From NCBI GenBank assembly GCA_002110485.1, contig MOWL01000001.1, positions 372,001 through 436,000 of the forward strand: a stretch of DNA of 64,000 bases. The letters are read 5' to 3'. Under the pieces are notes generated by a model. That model saw nothing but the letters and a program-made list of their open reading frames with translations. It had not been told where the DNA came from and did no database searches. This stretch comes from Emergomyces orientalis (Eukaryota; Ascomycota; Eurotiomycetes; Onygenales; Ajellomycetaceae). Numbering within the stretch: the first letter of the stretch is position 1; each line of letters opens with the position of its first letter. This document shows, piece by piece, positions 58,223 through 64,000 of this stretch. Position numbers and translations under genes: made by a program.

Positions 58223-60231
58223 ATGGACTATTCATCCTCATTTCTATCCAACGCGTATGTCCTCGGCTCTATTCCCATCATTTTTCTCGCCATACTCGCC
58301 GCGACGCAGAAAGACGGCAAGGTATTCGGGAGGCCCTTGTTACCATGGCCCACCACCCTTCCTCTTGGCGCTCTCAGTTCGAATGTACAGTCTAAGTTAA
58401 CTTGGATTGAAAATTTGTACTTGAGAAAAGTTCCTTCACCAGCGGTTGCTAACTCTGGGAGGGATGGGCCTACGACGGAAGCTGGTCAATCAACTTCGGT
58501 AAATGTGTGCAAGGAATCCGATTTCCCTGAGAACTGGTGGACAGGTGATGAAGTGTTTCGATTGGAAAGGCGGGCAATATTCAGTAAGGTAGGGACATAC
58601 AGTTTCCAAAAGCGTAGACTGAGAAGTTCCGTTCGTCCAGGGCAAACCGCCCGAAACGCGAATATCTTACAAGCTAGTTGATAACTGCGGGCAAGAATAT
58701 TACATTAGAGGATAATATCTAGTCAATGTCTCGCTCGAGCGATATCATCAAAAGAATAAGGCCATAGAAATAACAAGTCAAATAGACATGGCTCTACATC
58801 GCCCACATAAGCCGCTTCACCAAGCCGGGGGATTACCACGCCTTCGAAATCTGCGGTTTCCCCCTTTTCCTCATCCAAGGGAAGGATGGTATTATCCGCG
58901 CATTTCACAATGTCTGCCGACACAGAGCCTACCCGGTCATCTCGAAGAAGAAATCAGGATCCTCAATTGTAATGGGGTGCAGGTATCATGGCTGGAGCTA
59001 TGATACCAGGGGCCACCTCATCAAAGCACCACAGTTTGAGTGTCTAGATGGCTTTGATAAGACCCAGAATAGTCTATTCGAAATTCGGACAACGGTTACG
59101 AAACACGGAATGATTTTTGTGAATTTGGATGCGAAAGACGATGTGCCTGAACTCAAGCTAGATGTGTGTGGAGTTGATAGAGTTGCGGGCGTGAATCGGA
59201 TATCGAGGCGGTCAGTATGGATTGATGGGTGGGAGGTTGAAGGGAGATTTAATTGGAAAATGGCCGGTAAGTTTGATATCTTGCAAGGTGTTAGTGGAGT
59301 AGAGAGGAGTTTGTTCATTCACATAAAGGAAAAAAGGGCTAATATTAAGATAGTCCGTAACCTGCACGCCGACAAGAGCAATGTGGCTGAAGTGAAGCAG
59401 GAATCGAGTAACTTGAGTTCTGTTCTTCAATCGATCTTCGGCGTGGCCAGAGTGGACCAGCTTAGGTCCTCCAGCTTGGATGCTTTTCGTACAGCCTCGA
59501 TTCATGTTCCTGGAAAAGTAGGCGTATGGTATTCCATCTCCATAGTTCCTATGGAAGTAAGCCGCTCATATATCCGCTGTGATATGTACGGAACCGCAGC
59601 GGGAAATCAAGCGGATGGAAGCCTGTCGATATCAGATAACATCAAATCCGACATTGAATCTAGAATAACGGAATTCGAAATGACGTATAAGTCATTGAGC
59701 ACCCCCAAGAAGTATGGTATTGGGCAAATCTGATCGGCATATTTTCCTTCTTTGGAGACTAACAATGCTACCTCTTACCTGCAGAACGAACCGTGACAGT
59801 CAAGTCAATCTGAAAGCGGAGACAGTCAGTGAGTATTCTCTGAACCCAGGATTATCCAATAGTAGAAGCTCGAACCAGCATGCTAATGGCCTTCCAATTA
59901 TTCTGTAGACTGTTCCTATGATAACGCAGCACAAGAGCTCATACTTTCGCAATTAAAATCGCACCTCAAGCTCGAGCGGCTTGCAGGCGAAGAGATCTTG
60001 CCAACCGTCAGAAGGTCAAGTACCAGCGACAGATACAATCTCGCAAATGAATGTAAGTTTCATTTCCATACATTTTGCGTCGCTCCCTAATGTGGAGCCG
60101 AATATATCCAGAAAAAAGACTTATTTTTCATACCTCTGAAAATAGTATGCAAAGAGCTCGATAATCTTGGTGGGGCGATGAGCTCAAGTCCTGCTTGTCA
60201 GACAATAGCTAAAGATTCTCTTGCCTGGTAA
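58223..60231 (+). CDS. Rieske [2Fe-2S] protein with divergent C-terminal domain and N-terminal membrane segment
   Basis: Six exons, 58223–58588, 58786–59266, 59354–59711, 59785–59828, 59909–60052 and 60146–60231, give 492 residues. Near residues 8–24 is a hydrophobic stretch (AYVLGSIPIIFLAILAAT), a possible membrane anchor. The Rieske site is complete: Cys166 and His168 in NVCRHRAYP, Cys187 and His190 in MGCRYHGWSYD. After FNWKMA the usual mononuclear-iron motif (two close histidines and an acid) is absent. The C-terminal half instead has VWYSISIVPMEVSRSYIRCD and a helical QELILSQLKSHLKLERLAGE region. The intron 59267–59353 is a multiple of three and could be retained, but it has good splice signals. 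It follows, on the same strand, the gene that has the opposite defect. Confidence 0.82.
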
Positions 60232-61502
60232 AAAGGCTCCCCGGGGGGGCGGGGGCTGTAATAGTTGCAGGTTATCGTAGACAATTGAAAACGCTTGAAA
60301 ATATCTGATAATAGTTGCGAAAACAGAGATTTTAGCATAAAATTGCTCAGGTGTGTGATCAGGGTTCCGAATTCGAACAGATAGGAACTCCAATAGTGGA
60401 AAATGACAGTTTTGATAAATTTAGCACTTAGCATGGGATCCAAATCCCTTGACACGGAAATTATTAAATAGAGGGTTAAACGGTTGGCGTTGAACAAGAC
60501 CAATGATAGCATGTTCGGGAAATTATTGATCTTCACCCGGGATTTTAAAAAATTACAATCAAACAGAAAATAGAAGCTGTTAAAGTATGACATACCCAAG
60601 CTTATCATTCTATGATTAGTTCGACGTGTGGTTAAATTTAGTGACGAAGTTTATGCTGACGGGAGTAGTTAACCAATTAGGGCAAGCCCAGCCCCGTGAC
60701 TTGCCTCTTAGCGGGGTAGTTGGCCTGTTCTTCCTTGACTTCGCAGAAATTTCCTGGATTTAGTGTATTTCTCACATCGCTCTCATCGGCACCCTGGCCA
60801 TAGGGAAAACGGGCTCCAGTATCTATTTCCATTTGCAGTCTCGTTTATACCATTCCGTACTATGCCTGTTGAAAAGCTCAAACGTTATAGTCGATGTTGA
60901 GGTTGATACTCCGACATTATCCGTATCGAAGGCTGCTCGAAGCAGCTAACTTGAGGAAATACTCTGTTACCATGCGCCTACCTAGCGCCTACCTAGACAC
61001 TTAGCTTTTGAACGAGTGTGTCGAAAAGGACAAATATTAGGATAGTTACTCCTTTGTTACCAAGACACTCGCTGGTGTCGTGATATCAATATTCTTCACC
61101 AGGTTCACGGAGGAAGACAAAAAAAAGCTCCCCTGAATAAAAGAGCACGACCTGCTGGGCAACTTGTAAGTTTGATGTTCAGATAATTTCATGCATTCGG
61201 CTGGAGGGAAATCTTTGTTGTATTATCTGATGAATCAGGTGCTTTTCGTATGGAGCACCTCAACGTTTTGTTGAAGCGATCCTTTGGAGCTATTTGGATC
61301 CACACTCGTTAATCCCTACATTCATTTACTTATCTAATTATTCCGTATGATCATTTATTCTTTCTCTCAGAATGGTCTCTCCATCATAGGAAGCCTAATT
61401 AGCAATTCCTGCAAGAAGTGCAGGAAACCTCCTACTGACTAGCTACCTGAATACCTAGAATTTTACCATTTCTGCTCAAATATTTGAGTACGGTTGATTA
61501 TC
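60232..61502. other. AT-rich intergenic region
   Basis: About 1.3 kb. A 136-codon minus-strand frame (60198–60608) overlaps the 3' exon of the Rieske gene and is an AT-driven hydrophobic translation. No gene is called. Confidence 0.55.
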
Positions 61503-62640
61503 ATGTCACTTTCAGCCATTTTCAAGACCACCCTGCAGTCTGTCCTCCTCAATGGCAGCTCAAACGTAATAGCTCAAGGAATAAGGGCGTACAGACATGG
61601 GGTAGGTTATTTTGAATTTCCTCCGCTATATTCTTTTTTGGACATCTCAAAACCAGCGTAGGCATATTTCCTTTGTCTAGTTCCGGACTTGGCTTCATCC
61701 TAGCCCGTAAAAAATGAATTTTATGTTGAGCTTAATTCCTCATTTCATTATTTTCAGTTTCTTTCTTTCGTGAGGAACTGTTTGAATTCACATTGCTCTT
61801 GTCTTCTCTACCAGTAACTGATACAAAACGCTAACCGGGTACTTGTGCGGCATTTTTAATGCCGCGGGTGAATTTTGCCATTTAACGATAAGACCCCACT
61901 CACTCTTGACTACCTTCAGGTGGTCCGCTTCATGATATGCACACTTATCACGACCCCTTTTATGGTCCTCTGGCAGGATCTCCTCGAAACCACATTTCCC
62001 GCGTCTCCTAACGACAACGTCGGTGAGCCTCCGGCGTTGGTGTCAGGCAAGGGTGAAAATCCCCCCAGCACGGCTGGCCAGGAATTGGCACGGGTTGTGG
62101 TCAAAACGAATCAACCCGAGCGAAGGGAAGCACGGAAGACCAACCCAAAAAAGAATGCCCGGAATACCGTTCTGAAAATTCTAATAGACCAGACCGTTGG
62201 TGCTGCATGGAGTTCAGCTCTGTTTATTGTAACGCTCTCTGCTTTGAATGGTGAGGGTGCCAGAGCAATTCAGCAATCGTTGTATAAAGTAGGTTACTTC
62301 TGCGATTCTTTCTTTCTCTCTTTCGACGTGTTCATTACAGATCGATTACATATGACAAGAACTCCTAAAATCTTGTTCATCCGGGAATTGAGTGATAAAC
62401 GTTCGTCTAAACAGCATTTGGATACATTTTTTGCGTGATTTTATCACACCTCATCTTCACAAATGCTAATAATAAACAATTGACCAGGATTTCGTCCCAA
62501 TCATAATAGCCGGCCTTAAACTTTGGCCAATTGTTTCCGTGATTAGTTTCACAGTGATTCCACCAGAGAAGAGAGTTCTGACGGGAAGCCTATTTGGGAT
62601 GATCTGGGGCATATACCTTAGCTTAAGAACAGAGGATTGA
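61503..62640 (+). CDS. Mpv17/PMP22-family membrane protein
   Basis: Members of this family sit in mitochondrial-inner or peroxisomal membranes (yeast Sym1, mammalian Mpv17 and PXMP2) and form channels or support metabolite balance. Exons 61503–61601, 61893–62288 and 62488–62640 give 215 residues with phase-0 junctions. Family features are the N-terminal QSVLLNGSSNVIAQGIRAYR, then TPLTLDYLQVVRFMICTLIT and TTPFMVLWQDLLE. The C-terminal block holds DFVPIIIAGLKLWPIVSVIS, a PPEKRVLTGSLFG loop and a final WGIYLSL helix. A basic, Pro-containing insert (about residues 75–115, ERREARKTNPKKNARN) precedes the second membrane half. The first intron is long (291 nt) for this region, so a small exon may be missed. 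Confidence 0.85.
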
Positions 62641-64000
62641 TATCACACCCTTCCTCCTTCACAGTTCCGCTTAGTGTGTATTCTCCACCTGGCACGGTTG
62701 CTCCACTGTGGGGGCCATGCTAAAGATTTCCACCTTTTCGTCTTCAGATGCCATCACGGATCATTTTTTGGGTATATTTCCTGATTTGGAGCGGAAGACC
62801 ACGCGGTGGGGGCCTAATGAACCATTCCTGCCTGTACGGCGTTCAATCTGGAATTGCCGGTAACCCTCGAATTGTTTCCAGTTCACAAAAGCCGGTCCGT
62901 TGGGCGGGGAGTGGATTGCGGCATTAAAGCTGCTCCATTGCAACTATTTCCAGATTTTTACGGGCCCTTGCTACTCCATTTTGGGAGTGCTTGAACACAG
63001 CGTTTGGCAGAATAGTTGCGGTCGGGAGTTCGGCTCTGTCCTGTATGAACGCACACGCACGGAGCATTTCCATGCATGCACAGTGGTACCTGTGCGTCTG
63101 GATAGAACTAAGGTATATGCATATCTCTCGGAATTTTACCTTCGATTTGGACCTCAACTTGGTTACTAAATGAAGTATGAAGCACATTTTTACCATGCCG
63201 TTCAACACAAGTGTGGCTTGTTTAATTTGCTGTTTTCGCGATGACGGCTTTTTTCCTTTTCCCGATATAGGTTCTAGTACTATGCAATATGCAACTCGCC
63301 AGTTTCTTTGGATTCGTCTGGGAAAATAATTCAGAACCAGCTCCGCGAAATAGTTACACGTACTTGGCTCAAAGCTGTTGGCAGCGAAACTCATATACTT
63401 TGCTTATAATCAAGTGTTTCACTTTTCTTCTGCTTCAACCGATTCAAGTAGACACAATTCAAAGAACTCCACTCCCCAATCAACCCTCCTATCTCACAAG
63501 CATCAGCCCCATCTGATTCTGAATTTACAATACATTTTTTATGTGTCCAAAACTCCAAGCCTTGCGCTTTATGCAACAGTTTCTATTAATAAACATGTCA
63601 GCCCCACTTAGCACGACATCGCATTGCAGCCACCTTGAGAGGATGATCGCTGTGGGCCCCTGTCTAGGCTGATAAGTTTAAATACTTTAAACGAATCAAA
63701 AGTTGAGAACCAACAAAGATCGCCGCGCTTCGCATGGGCCATCGGGACCATGTGGGGCGGAGTGCAAGCTGTTCGCCACTGAATGGATGGAGTGATCTTT
63801 CTCTGATGTCGCCAGAGCTCCTCTATCCAGCGTTTTCTTGATGGCAGTTCTGATGGCAGAAAAAGTACCAAGATATGATAGTTCAAGAACGAGGCGAAGA
63901 ACTTTTCTGCTAATTGTTGTTTCTTCGTACTGTGTCGAGGTAAAGGGAAATATTTAATATGTGTTTTTTTTTTCTCCCTGCGCGGTAGATCAAATTCCCA
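62641..64000. other. Window end, no confident gene
   Basis: AT-rich 3' flank and further non-coding DNA. Between about 62756 and 62870 both strands read protein-like: plus strand between an AG acceptor and a GTAACC donor, AITDHFLGIFPDLERKTTRW; minus strand, NWKQFEGYRQFQIERRTGRN. Neither can be extended into a gene. Confidence 0.4.

Noticed and set aside
59267..59353. Reading the third-exon boundary of the second Rieske gene as continuous coding
   Set aside because: The stretch is open and a multiple of three, but it has a GTAAGT donor, a CTAAT branch site and an AG acceptor, and the spliced reading fits better; retention cannot be excluded.
60198..60608. 136-codon minus-strand frame after the Rieske gene
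   Set aside because: AT-driven hydrophobic translation that overlaps the well-supported last exon of the Rieske protein on the other strand.

Overview
This window is nuclear DNA from a filamentous ascomycete. The genes are broken by short GT–AG introns (about 50–200 nt) with CTAAC/CTAAT-type branch sites. They include fungal-specific families such as Mso1, Crt10, Far11/HAM-2 and AmdS-type amidase, and they lie on both strands without operons. The combination fits Eurotiomycetes, probably Onygenales; that placement is inference from gene content and style. I found no rRNA, tRNA, CRISPR or intact transposon.

Layout. 0–10 kb: the 3' two thirds of ER glucosidase I (GH63), an MMtag/RS-tail protein, a Crt10-type WD40 protein and an RWD–RBR ubiquitin ligase of the Itt1/RNF14 type. 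10–16 kb: dolichyldiphosphatase and the STRIPAK subunit Far11/HAM-2. 16–21 kb: an Ldh2-family dehydrogenase head-to-head with an acetamidase-type amidase. 21–24 kb: gene-poor DNA with a decayed ankyrin-repeat gene. 24–38 kb: Mak16, Mso1, a Neo1-type flippase and Sec16. 39–47 kb: Hus1, an HD phosphohydrolase, a 2OG-Fe(II) oxygenase broken by two single-base frameshifts, and a long gene-free gap. 46–55 kb: a large GAR/GAS2-domain protein and a Gyp7-type Rab GAP. 56–64 kb: two neighbouring Rieske-oxygenase-family genes, an Mpv17/PMP22 protein and a gene-free end.

How they fit together. Several genes serve secretion and glycoprotein quality control: glucosidase I and dolichyldiphosphatase in N-glycosylation, Sec16 in COPII, Neo1 at Golgi/endosome, Mso1 in exocytosis and Gyp7 at the vacuole. 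Others are core housekeeping genes: Mak16 in 60S biogenesis, Hus1 in the DNA-damage clamp and Crt10 in RNR control. The accessory part is metabolic: Ldh2/amidase, the 2OG oxygenase and the Rieske pair.

The most interesting signal is the Rieske pair at 56.1–60.2 kb. The first protein has the mononuclear-iron catalytic domain but no [2Fe-2S] ligands. The second has an intact Rieske site and a possible membrane anchor but no recognisable mononuclear-iron site. They may be complementary halves of one enzyme. Exon boundaries were worked out by hand from splice sites, reading-frame continuity and remembered family patterns. All family calls come from motif recognition, not from a search.
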